From: Streptomyces roseolilacinus
GTDB lineage: Bacteria; Actinomycetota; Actinomycetes; Streptomycetales; Streptomycetaceae
Assembly (NCBI RefSeq): GCF_014649335.1
Contig: NZ_BMSV01000021.1
Location: forward strand, 1-38,883
Length of the DNA: 38,883 nt
Reading direction: 5' to 3'
Every line of letters starts with the position of its first letter. Position 1 is the first letter of the stretch. A program made the translations under genes and the position numbers. The notes below the pieces were generated by a model. That model searched no databases. It saw only the letters and a list, made by a program, of their open reading frames with translations, and was not told where the DNA came from. This document shows, in pieces, positions 16,527 through 23,946 of this stretch.

Positions 16527-17908
16527 TCGCCGGTACCTGGCGGGATGTTGTAGTTGAGGCGGAAAGTGTTCCGTGGGTCGTACGCCGCCTTCAGCGCGGT
16601 CAGTCGCCTGTGGTCGTCCGGGACGTAGGCGGTGCGGGTCCGTTCCTGGTCGGCGGCGGCACCGTGGCCCATGAAGTTGAGGAACCGGCCGGCGGTCCAA
16701 GGCTTCAGCTCCTCGAACAGATGCCGGAGGAACGCGGACGCGTGTGCCCCGGCTGTCGAGTCGTCCGTCAGCGGCACGAGGACCGCCAGCATGAAGGGCG
16801 CGTCGCGCCAGCCGACGGCGTTCGGGTGCGCGGGCCGGCGGGAGAGCGCGCCGCCCAGGTGGCGCACTTCCACGATCGCGGGCGGCGCTGCCTCGCCGCT
16901 GATGTGCTGGAGGAGCGTACCGACCGTTTCCCCGTCGGGGTCGGCCAGGAAGACGTTGTCGGCGGCCCACGGCATCGGGACCGGAGGGTCGTCATGGATG
17001 TCGGCGCTCTGCTCGTAGGGCATGTCACGCAAGTTCTCCAACAGCCGGGGGCCGAGTTGGCGGAGCGGTTCGACCAGACGGGTACCGGCCTCGGCGGAGC
17101 CGGTGAAGGCGATCCGCACGTGCCAGACGCGGCGTCCTCGTATCGGCTCTGGAACCTGCGGTTCGTCCGGGAAGGGGATCAGCGCCACTGACGAGTTCAT
17201 CTCGTGCGGCACCGTGGTGGTCCACCCCACGTACTCCTCCAGGAGGCCGGGGACCTGCTCGGCGTCGTAGAAGAGGCCGCCACCGTAGAGCCGAACCACC
17301 GGGACCAGGCCGAACTCCATGCCCGTGACGATGCCGAAGTTGTCCCGTCCGCCCAGCAGAGCCCAGTACAGGTCCGGCTCGGCCTCCGGGGTCACGTGAC
17401 GCTGCCTGCCGTCGGCGGTCACCACGTCCATGGCCAGGACCCGGTCCGCCGCCCAGCCATGGCTGCGTCCGAGCAGGGGGAGACCACCGCCCAAGGTGTA
17501 GGAGACGACGCCCACGTGCGGAGCGGAGCCGTTCAGCGGCGCCAGTCCGTGCCGTGCCGCCTCGGGAACGAGCTGGTCGAAGCGGGCGCCGGCCGCGACG
17601 TATGCGCTGCGTGCGGCCGGGTCGACGCGGACCGTGGTCATACGCCGGGTGGTGATGAGCAGACCGCCCTCGGCGGGCACCGAAAAGCCGTGCCCGGTGT
17701 TCTGCACGGCAACCGGCAGGCCACTCGCGACGGCGAAGGTAACGGCCGCCGTCACGTCGTCAGCCCGAGCGGCCCCCACGATCACCTCCGGACGGTGCCG
17801 CACGGCCAGGTTGAATCCCGTGCGTTCCTCGTCGTAACCCTCCTGACCGGGCGACAGCACGGGCCCCTCACAGCGGGCGGCCAGGAGATCGAGGTCGGTG
17901 CGCTTCAC
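16523..17908 (-). CDS. FAD-binding oxidoreductase, BBE (berberine-bridge) type
   Basis: A 461-aa flavoenzyme. The FAD-PCMH domain spans about residues 35-205: VAVQNTGHGFSVPAEGG supplies the histidine usually bound to FAD, and VGVVSYTLGGGLPLLGRSHG the pyrophosphate contact. The GGRDNFGIVT motif follows. The C-terminus is the BBE segment AYDPRNTFRLNYNIPP. The second FAD-linking cysteine seen in bicovalent members is replaced (GSAPHVGV). It should oxidise a small organic substrate with oxygen, substrate unknown. It is divergent from a WYL regulator across a 77-bp gap with a palindrome, and a membrane gene overlaps its stop. Confidence 0.9.
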   Translation of the reverse strand: MKRTDLDLLAARCEGPVLSPGQEGYDEERTGFNLAVRHRPEVIVGAARADDVTAAVTFAVASGLPVAVQNTGHGFSVPAEGGLLITTRRMTTVRVDPAARSAYVAAGARFDQLVPEAARHGLAPLNGSAPHVGVVSYTLGGGLPLLGRSHGWAADRVLAMDVVTADGRQRHVTPEAEPDLYWALLGGRDNFGIVTGMEFGLVPVVRLYGGGLFYDAEQVPGLLEEYVGWTTTVPHEMNSSVALIPFPDEPQVPEPIRGRRVWHVRIAFTGSAEAGTRLVEPLRQLGPRLLENLRDMPYEQSADIHDDPPVPMPWAADNVFLADPDGETVGTLLQHISGEAAPPAIVEVRHLGGALSRRPAHPNAVGWRDAPFMLAVLVPLTDDSTAGAHASAFLRHLFEELKPWTAGRFLNFMGHGAAADQERTRTAYVPDDHRRLTALKAAYDPRNTFRLNYNIPPGTGE

Positions 17909-17955
17909 AGTCCTGCTCCTTCGTCGGTATCAGCGGGAGCAATCCTGAGACACAT

Positions 17956-17976
17956 ATATGACATCGGTCGTCATAT
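17956..17976. promoter_or_regulatory. Palindromic operator between WYL regulator and FAD oxidoreductase
   Basis: ATATGAC, 7-nt spacer, GTCATAT: a perfect 7-bp inverted repeat ending 9 bp before the WYL start and 48 bp from the oxidoreductase start. It is the most A+T-rich point of the gap, so it likely overlaps the promoters and serves as the binding site of the WYL protein. Confidence 0.65.
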
Positions 17977-17985
17977 TCTGAGGGG

Positions 17986-18951
17986 GTGAAATTCGACCGG
18001 CTGCTCTCGATCGTGCTGCTGCTCCAGCATCGTCGCCTGGTCCCGGCGAAGGAGCTGGCCGAGCGCTTGGAGGTGTCGCAGCGCACCATCTACCGCGATG
18101 TCGAAGCGCTGTCGTCGGCCGGTGTTCCGGTGTACGCCGAGCGCGGCAAGGACGGGGGCATCGGACTGCTGCCCGGTTTCCGCACCGACGTCACCGGCCT
18201 GACCACCGACGAAGCGCGCGCACTGTTCGTGCTGGCGTCCCAGAGCGCACACGCGGCACTCGGTCTCGACCACGCCCTCGGCTCCGCACTGCGCAAGGTG
18301 ATGGCCGCGCTGCCCGCCCCGCACCGCCCGGCGGCCGAGCTGACCAGCCGCCGCATCCTGATCGACCCGGAGCGCTGGCATGCCGGGCCCCGCACTGACA
18401 CGGACGTGGAGGCGCTGTACGCCGCGGTCCTCAGTGACCGTCGGCTGCACATCCGTTACCGTCACAGCGGCCGAAGCTCGCTGCGCGGCTACACCGTCGA
18501 CCCGTACGGCTTGGTGGCGAAAGCCGGTACCTGGTACTTGGTCGCCGACCACCGGAGCAGGCCCCGGCTCTTCCGCACCGACCGGCTGGCCCAGGTACGC
18601 GTCGTCGAGACCGCAGCACACCGCCGTCCCGGTGTGGAGCTGGCCCAGGTCTGGCACAGTCTTCGCCGTGAGGTGGAGGACCGCACGACCGGCGTCCGGG
18701 TCACCGTGCTGCTGCGCCGAGAGCGGCTGGACATGGTGACCCGTATCGCCGGCAGCTACTTCACCGGACCACCTGTCGCCGAAGCAGGCAGCGAGGAGTG
18801 GCTGCGGGTGGAGGTGGTCTATCCCGTGGTGGAAGCGGTCCGCCACCTGTTGCAGTTCGGCACCGACGTCCAAGTCGTCGAACCCGCTGAGGCCCGTACG
18901 GAGATGGCCCGTGTCGTCACCGAGTTGACCGGGCTCTACGGCGGTTTCTGA
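17986..18951 (+). CDS. YafY-like HTH/WYL-domain transcriptional regulator
   Basis: A 321-aa regulator. An HTH_11 winged helix occupies residues 1-60 (LVPAKELAERLEVSQRTIYR). The WYL domain follows at about 140-210, with the signature region DPYGLVAKAGTWYLVADHRS, and the C-terminal WCX part ends in VEVVYPVVEAVRHLLQFGTD. WYL proteins bind ligand and control adjacent operons. It starts at GTG with GAGGGG just upstream and is divergent from the FAD oxidoreductase, its likely target. Confidence 0.88.
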   Translation: MKFDRLLSIVLLLQHRRLVPAKELAERLEVSQRTIYRDVEALSSAGVPVYAERGKDGGIGLLPGFRTDVTGLTTDEARALFVLASQSAHAALGLDHALGSALRKVMAALPAPHRPAAELTSRRILIDPERWHAGPRTDTDVEALYAAVLSDRRLHIRYRHSGRSSLRGYTVDPYGLVAKAGTWYLVADHRSRPRLFRTDRLAQVRVVETAAHRRPGVELAQVWHSLRREVEDRTTGVRVTVLLRRERLDMVTRIAGSYFTGPPVAEAGSEEWLRVEVVYPVVEAVRHLLQFGTDVQVVEPAEARTEMARVVTELTGLYGGF

Positions 18952-18952
18952 G

Positions 18953-19165
18953 CGGCGACTTCGCGAACGCCCTCGCGGGCCGCCGCCCGCAAGGCGCAGG
19001 AGATCACGCAGCGGCGTACCAAGGGGCTGCCCGTGGAGTCGGCGTCCGGCTCCACCTGGAGGTCGGACGACCACTGCCGACCGAGCCCGGCGACGTCGTG
19101 CACCCGGGCGAGGATCTCGGGCGGTGGGTGCGCTCGGTCCGGCCCAGGCAGCGGCCCGGCTCAAG
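18953..19165 (+). pseudogene. Helicase-associated-domain gene scar
   Basis: The DNA right after the WYL stop aligns by eye to 1175-1450 of the helicase gene at the left end. It reads SRAAARKAQEITQRRTKGLP and VES, skips about 120 nt, then resumes as RLHLEVGRPLPTEPGDVV and PGEDLGRWVRSVRP. Both frame changes and the internal deletion show it is a dead fragment of a second copy of the family. Confidence 0.6.
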
Positions 19166-19729
19166 GCACCCGCCCCGCAGTCACGAGCGCGGGCGCCAAG
19201 AGCCAGACCCACGACAGCGGCGGCGCGCGGCCCCGGCGGCGCCGCGGGCGGCCGTCAACCGTGGAACGCCGAACGAATCCGCGCAGTCGCGGGCGCCGAC
19301 GCCCACCCTCGCCGGCCCGGCGGCGCCCTGGGCGGCGGGACGACGGCGCCGCCGGGCGGCCGCGCTGCGGGACTGCGGGGACAGGACACGACGGGCGGCA
19401 ACGGGGGTGTCGCAACGGCACGGCGGGGGCGGGCAGCACGGTGGACGGCACAGCAACGCGGGACGGGCGCCAGCGGCATGGCAACGGGACCGTGACGGCG
19501 CGGCGCCGGCGGCACGGCCGAGGCCCGGGCGGCGGCAGGTGTCGGCGCGGCGGCGGGACGGAGCCGCCGCGGAGGGACGGCCATAGTCGACGTGAGGCCG
19601 TGTGAGTGATCTGGTGGGGATGCGTGGAGCTGGTCCGCGCCAACCTGACGCTCCAAGGCAATGGCACTTTCAAGCTGCCGGTCTCCACGTGTGCGACTGG
19701 GGGCCGCCCTGCGCCATGAGGAGCACAGT
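19166..19729. other. Low-complexity GC-rich gap
   Basis: About 440 bp of GGCG/CGGC-rich sequence without coding frames, then about 130 bp of ordinary sequence before the helicase stop. Its words differ from tracts A and B (little GAC/CGA), so I do not group it with them. Confidence 0.3.
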
Positions 19730-21238
19730 TCAACAGCGGCTCGTCTCTTCGGTTGTCCAAGTGACTGACCGCCCGGCGGGATGGTGGTGGATCCAGGACA
19801 GGCCGCCCAGGTCCAAGCCGTGCTGTGCGCGGGTGACGGCGACGTAGGCCAGGCGGGCCTCGGCGTCGTCGATTGCCCCGGGCAGGGGGCGGCCGTGGTC
19901 GTCGGTCTCGTCCTGGTCGGGGGGTGGAGTGAAGTCATTCGCGATCCGTACGGTGGCCCATTGGCGTCCCTTGGCCATGTGCGCGGTGGAGATGATCACC
20001 TCTGCGTACCGTTCGTCGGTCAGGCAGTCGGCAGCGTGGAGGATGGTGTCGGCGCCGTGTTCGCTGACCAGGTCCACCAGTGGCTGCAGGTCACGGTCGG
20101 CCGGGTCGTGTTCGGCGTAGTCGATCAGGTCGCTCCAGGTGGTGAACAACACCAGTTCCGGGTGGGAGGTGCGGCGGCCAGCCTGCAGGTCACGGGCGGC
20201 GTGGGCCAGGGTGCGCAGGGCCTGGCCCCCGCTGGCCAGCGCCACCGTGCAGCCGTCGTCGAGGTGTTTCATGATCTCTACCATGGCGCCGACGTTGCTC
20301 CGGCACAGCACGGCTTGGGGCTCGGTTACTTCGCCGACCTCGCTGGGGATGGTGTCGGTACCGATTAGCCGGAGGGGTGCCTGGGCGATGGTGAGCCAGC
20401 GGTTGGCTTCCTTGGCGATGGCCGGGCCGAAGCGGAAGGAGCGGGAGAGGGTCAGGGGGATGCCATCGAAGCCGGTCATCACATCTTTCGCGCCTCGCCA
20501 GCCGTAGATGACCTGGGCGGAATCGCCGACCATGACCAGCTGTGCATGTCCGCGCTGGTCGAGGAAGACCTCTTCCAAGACGGGGTTGGTGTCCTGGGCT
20601 TCGTCCAGGAGCAGGAAGTCCACCTTGATTCGGGGGCGGGACAGGGCCCACATCTTCAGGTAACGGTCGTGGTCGAAGCGGACCACGCCGTGATCGGGGC
20701 GTTGCAGGTCGGCCCAGGCCTTGCTGGCGTAGGGCAGCACCAGGTCGGCGAGCTCGGCATGAAGTTCGCTGGTGTCCAGACCTCGTAGCTGCGGCACATG
20801 ACGCGTCTCCAAGACTGGGGAGGCGGAGTGGCAGAACCACTCCACGGTGCGCAGCACCACTGCCGACAGTGCGCGGGGTGAGAGGTCCCGCCCGCCAAGA
20901 GTGATGCTGCGGTTGATGCCCAGCTCCATCCCGGTGCGCCAGCTTGGGGTTCTGGGGGCGTTGAGCCGGGCGGTGTAGCGGTGGCCGATCGCGGCGAATG
21001 CCAGCGCGTGCGCGGTCTTGCAGACCACCGTGCGGGGGAAGGCTTGTGCGGCGGCCTGCGCGATGGCCCGGTTGAATGCCAGGTACCGGCCCCGTCGCTT
21101 CGTGGCATGTGCCAGCAGGGCCAAAGTGGTGGTTTTCCCGGTGCCAGCACCGGCCTGGATCACCAGATGCTCCCCGGCGGCGAATACCTCGACCGCGGCG
21201 GCCTGCTCTGCAGTGGGCTCCACAGTCGTCATCTCCAT
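19730..21238 (-). CDS. UvrD/PcrA-like superfamily 1 helicase
   Basis: A 502-aa ATP-dependent helicase, short for the UvrD group. Q-motif-like TAEQAAAV is followed by Walker A GAGTGKTT (residues 30-37), motif II LLLDEAQDTNP, motif III GDSAQVIYGWRGA, motif IV-like LSRSFRFGPAIAKEANRW, motif V STAHMAKGRQW and motif VI RLAYVAVTRAQ. The accessory 1B/2B domains are reduced. The ATG at 21238 gives a start just ahead of the Q motif with GAAGAAG upstream; the frame is open to 21283. The context (helicase scars, plasmid-like remnants) suggests mobile-element rather than housekeeping origin. Confidence 0.88.
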   Translation of the reverse strand: MEMTTVEPTAEQAAAVEVFAAGEHLVIQAGAGTGKTTTLALLAHATKRRGRYLAFNRAIAQAAAQAFPRTVVCKTAHALAFAAIGHRYTARLNAPRTPSWRTGMELGINRSITLGGRDLSPRALSAVVLRTVEWFCHSASPVLETRHVPQLRGLDTSELHAELADLVLPYASKAWADLQRPDHGVVRFDHDRYLKMWALSRPRIKVDFLLLDEAQDTNPVLEEVFLDQRGHAQLVMVGDSAQVIYGWRGAKDVMTGFDGIPLTLSRSFRFGPAIAKEANRWLTIAQAPLRLIGTDTIPSEVGEVTEPQAVLCRSNVGAMVEIMKHLDDGCTVALASGGQALRTLAHAARDLQAGRRTSHPELVLFTTWSDLIDYAEHDPADRDLQPLVDLVSEHGADTILHAADCLTDERYAEVIISTAHMAKGRQWATVRIANDFTPPPDQDETDDHGRPLPGAIDDAEARLAYVAVTRAQHGLDLGGLSWIHHHPAGRSVTWTTEETSRC

Positions 21239-21282
21239 CTTCTTCAAAACTCGACAGAAATCGGTAGGGGTTCGTCGGCACA

Positions 21283-21516
21283 TCAGCCGGGTGGGTATGG
21301 CCAGCGAAGCCGTCCGGTGTGCCGGCCCGAACTGCGGCGCCGGGGAACGCGGCCGGCGGGCCAGGCGGCGCGGGCAGAGCCTGCTCGGACAGCCATCGGC
21401 CCCGGCCCGGATCCGTGCGCCCAGGACCAGCCATACCGGCGCCCCCGCAGCCAGCGGCGGGCGATATCCGCGCCCGCTCCCGGGCAGGGAGGGAATGCCT
21501 CATAGGAGACGACCAT
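21283..21516 (-). CDS. Possible small hypothetical protein
   Basis: An ATG-led frame of 77 codons upstream of the helicase. The first third (MVVSYEAFPPCPGAGADIAR) has good codon use; the rest is arginine/glycine-rich and may be out of frame. Its stop is 45 nt from the helicase start, so it could share that transcript. Weak support. Confidence 0.25.
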   Translation of the reverse strand: MVVSYEAFPPCPGAGADIARRWLRGRRYGWSWAHGSGPGPMAVRAGSARAAWPAGRVPRRRSSGRHTGRLRWPYPPG

Positions 21517-21809
21517 CAGCCGCGGGCGCTCACGCGGGATCTGCGGATGACGGGAGGCTGAGGCCTGCGAGGGCACCCCCCATATATCTGCGGCCCGCCT
21601 GCAAGTAGGAGTGGCAGCGGAGCCGCCATGCTGGCAGTCCCGCTCCTGGTACCAGCGGTGCGTGGCCCGCTCCGCCCCGAATCCTCTCCTTCGGTCAGTA
21701 CCAGGTCCCAGCCGTGCCGGCCCGGCCGTGCGGCCCAACACCGCCCCCTATCGTCTGCGGCCGCGGCCAATACCGGTTCCCACGCACCCACACCACGCCG
21801 CGCCCCTCT

Positions 21810-22040
21810 TCACCGGTCCGCCCGCAGCCGATACGGCAGAAGCCGGGCCAGACCGGCAATGGCTCGGTGGAAGGAGTTCTTGGGGACGGGGCGGAACTGC
21901 AGGAGGTTCTGGTCGTGGTCGAGCAGGTCTGCACCGGCGTCGCGTGAGGGGAAGAGGTCATGGGCGGGACCGTGGCAGGTGACACGCCGTACCGCCGGTG
22001 TCCGAGCCGCGGATGTACCGAGAAAGCCTGAACCGACCAC
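21810..22040 (-). pseudogene. Hypothetical coding remnant
   Basis: The frame VTCHGPAHDLFPSRDAGADL, LDHDQNLLQFRPVPKNSFH, RAIAGLARLLPYRLRADR has codon use like real genes, with nothing comparable before or after it in the same frame. It is probably the surviving middle or end of a gene. Function unknown. Confidence 0.3.
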
Positions 22041-22185
22041 GTCAACCGTTCGATGGTCCGGTCATTCGTTCACGATGTGTCATCAATTCGGGGATCCCCC
22101 GTATCAGCGCCCTCGTGGCCGAAGAGGAGTTAGCTCGAGGGCTCAGACATCGTTTCTTATGGTGTGATCGTTCATTGATCCGTGC

Positions 22186-23006
22186 ATGGCGGATCTTGTG
22201 GAACGACTGGTACCGGACGAGTTGTGGGCATTGTTCCGGCGGGTGGTGCCACCGACTGAGGTGCTACGTCCGCAGGGCGGTGGCCGACGTCGGGCGGGTG
22301 ACCGCGAAACCCTGGCCGCGATCATCTTCGTGGCGACCTCGGGCTGCACGTGGCGGCAACTGCCGCCGGTGTTCGGGCCGGCCTGGCAGACGGTCTACCG
22401 GCGGTTCGCCCAGTGGAGCCGGGACCGGGTCTGGGCCCGGCTCTACCGGGTAATCCTCGACGAACTCGGAGCACGAGGTGAGTTGGACTGGTCGCGGTGT
22501 GCGATCGACTCGGTCAGTCTGCGGGCGGCAAAAGGGAGCCTTTGACGGGATCGAATCCGACCGACCGCGGCAAACTCGGATCGAAGATCCACCTGATCTG
22601 CGACCGCAACGGACTGCCGCTGTCCCTGGGCATCTCGGGCGCGAACATGCACGACAGCCAGGACCTGGAGCCGCTCGTCCGGGGCGTCCCGCCCATCCGC
22701 TCCCGCCGCGGGCCCCGGTGCCGGAAGCCGGCGAAACTGCACGCCGACAAAGGGTACGACTACGACCACCTGCGCCGATGGCTCCGCGAGCGCGGTATCC
22801 GCCACCGCATCGCCCGCAAGGGCGTCGAGTCCTCGCAGCGGCTGGGCCGGCATCGTTGGGTGGTCGAGCGAACCGTGTCCTGGCTGGCCGGCTGCCGAAG
22901 GCTCCACCGTCGTTACGAACGCAAGGCCGAACACTTCCTCGCCTTCGTCGGCATAGCAGCGACCCTGATCGGCTACCGTCGCCTGAACACCCTGCTCATG
23001 GCCTGA
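22186..23006 (+). CDS. IS5-family transposase, expressed by -1 frameshift
   Basis: OrfA (22186-22545) carries the DUF4096-type N-terminus (GCTWRQLPPVFGPAWQTVYR) and the first Asp (WSRCAIDSVSLRAAKGS). OrfB continues in the -1 frame with the DDE_Tnp_1 core: GSKIHLICDRNGLPLSLGIS, LHADKGYDYDHLRRWLRERG and GRHRWVVERTVSWLAGCRRL, ending TGA 23004-23006. The overlap contains AAAAGGG (22530-22536), a plausible slip site exactly where the frames must join. All catalytic parts are intact, so this copy may be active. Confidence 0.85.
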
Positions 23007-23352
23007 GCCGGTCCTGCTGCACGTCGAAGCAGACCAGCCCCATGGTCTCCGCGACGGCTGCCGCGTAGGCCGACGCCTCCTCGGCCATGCTCCACCGCAT
23101 GGTGAAGTAGATCAGCGGACCACTGGCCTCGTCGATCAACGGACCAGTCGACCAAGGCGAGGTGTCCTCCTCGTCCTCGGGGAGGTCACACCACCGTTCA
23201 AGCAGCGCGGCCACGTAGGCCGCGATGCGTTCGGACGGAGGCTCTTCCACCTCGCTGTCGATGTAGCGGTCGTAGAGGTCGCTGAAGACCCGGCCGGCGG
23301 TCTTGTCATCCACCGGCCTCTCGCCTTCCCAGACAGCAAGGTCGTAGCTCAT
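22996..23352 (-). CDS. MSYDLAVW-type small acidic protein, IS passenger
   Basis: A 118-aa protein starting MSYDLAVWEGERPVDDKTAG, with an acidic middle (LERWCDLPEDEEDTSPWS) and ending in CFDVQQDRLRP. It is a complete gene, not a transposase part, and lies inside the inverted repeats of the IS: its ATG is 29 bp from the right repeat and its stop lies within the last codons of the transposase. I recall similar small proteins as widespread actinobacterial hypotheticals; their size, acidity and orphan distribution resemble immunity proteins of polymorphic toxins, but that role is inference. A promoter must lie in or next to the right repeat. Confidence 0.75.
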   Translation of the reverse strand: MSYDLAVWEGERPVDDKTAGRVFSDLYDRYIDSEVEEPPSERIAAYVAALLERWCDLPEDEEDTSPWSTGPLIDEASGPLIYFTMRWSMAEEASAYAAAVAETMGLVCFDVQQDRLRP

Positions 23353-23399
23353 GACCGGAGGCTCTCATGCCGCTCTGACAGCCATAAGAAACGACGTCT

Positions 23400-23912
23400 A
23401 AGGCAACTGCATTGGCCTTCGCCGGCCCCGACGACCCAGGCCGGCCAGCGGGCCGGCGCGGTCGGCCGTGGCCGGGGTCTGAAGAACGTCAAGTCGGTGC
23501 GGGCTCGGGCACCGGAGCCGGATGGAAGCGACCGGCAAGTGGCGGAGCCGCGCGCTTGCCGCCGTCTTGCTGTCCGAGCGCGTGTGGTGGCCTCTTGAGA
23601 ACACCGAAACTCGTGATAACCGGGGCGGGTTGCTGCTATCAGTGACTTTCTTTCATCCTGTGCTGGAGGGTGAAAGAGGCTCAGTGAGCGTCGCGCGTTG
23701 TCGGCCTAGGCTGGCTGATCATGCAGGGTGCGGGCCGCGCCGAGCCCTCAAGGGCGCCTTCGGCGGCGCTTCGCGCTGGCTCCCCCTCGATTTGCCGCGT
23801 CGGCGGCCCGGGCCGCCGGGCAGGGCGGATGGCTACGGAGGTCGCCCGGGAGACCGGCGCGACCAGCGCCCGCGCGATCAACCTGAGTTGAGACCGCGGT
23901 CGGTCGTCGCCA
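23400..23912. other. Gap with one hairpin, no gene
   Basis: No frame has coding quality. A hairpin CTTTCATCC...GGGTGAAAG lies at about 23650-23676. The rest is GC-rich without structure I can name. Confidence 0.3.
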
Positions 23913-23940
23913 GCGGGCCCGCCACGGGGGGCGGGCCCGC
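23913..23940. terminator. Terminator of the SMI1/KNR4 gene
   Basis: GCGGGCCCGCC and GGCGGGCCCGC form an 11-bp perfect stem with a 6-nt loop, 7 nt beyond the stop of the minus-strand gene. An outer GACCGCGG/CCGCGGTC pair (23893-23900, 23941-23948) extends the fold. Confidence 0.75.
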
Positions 23941-23946
23941 CCGCGG

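Larger units (their letters stand above)
22145..23399. mobile_element. IS5-family element with passenger gene, 1,255 bp
   Basis: 18-bp inverted repeats at 22145-22162 and 23382-23399 (outer AGACATCG and CGACGTCT, inner TTATGG and CCATAA) differ at one position. They enclose a two-frame transposase on the plus strand and one non-transposase gene on the minus strand whose 3' ends overlap by 11 bp. No convincing target duplication (TCA on the left, TAA on the right). Confidence 0.8.

Noticed and set aside
19166..19600. Membership of the third low-complexity stretch in the tract A/B repeat family
   Set aside because: It lacks the GAC/CGA words, the CGTAC motifs and the 22-bp hairpin core.
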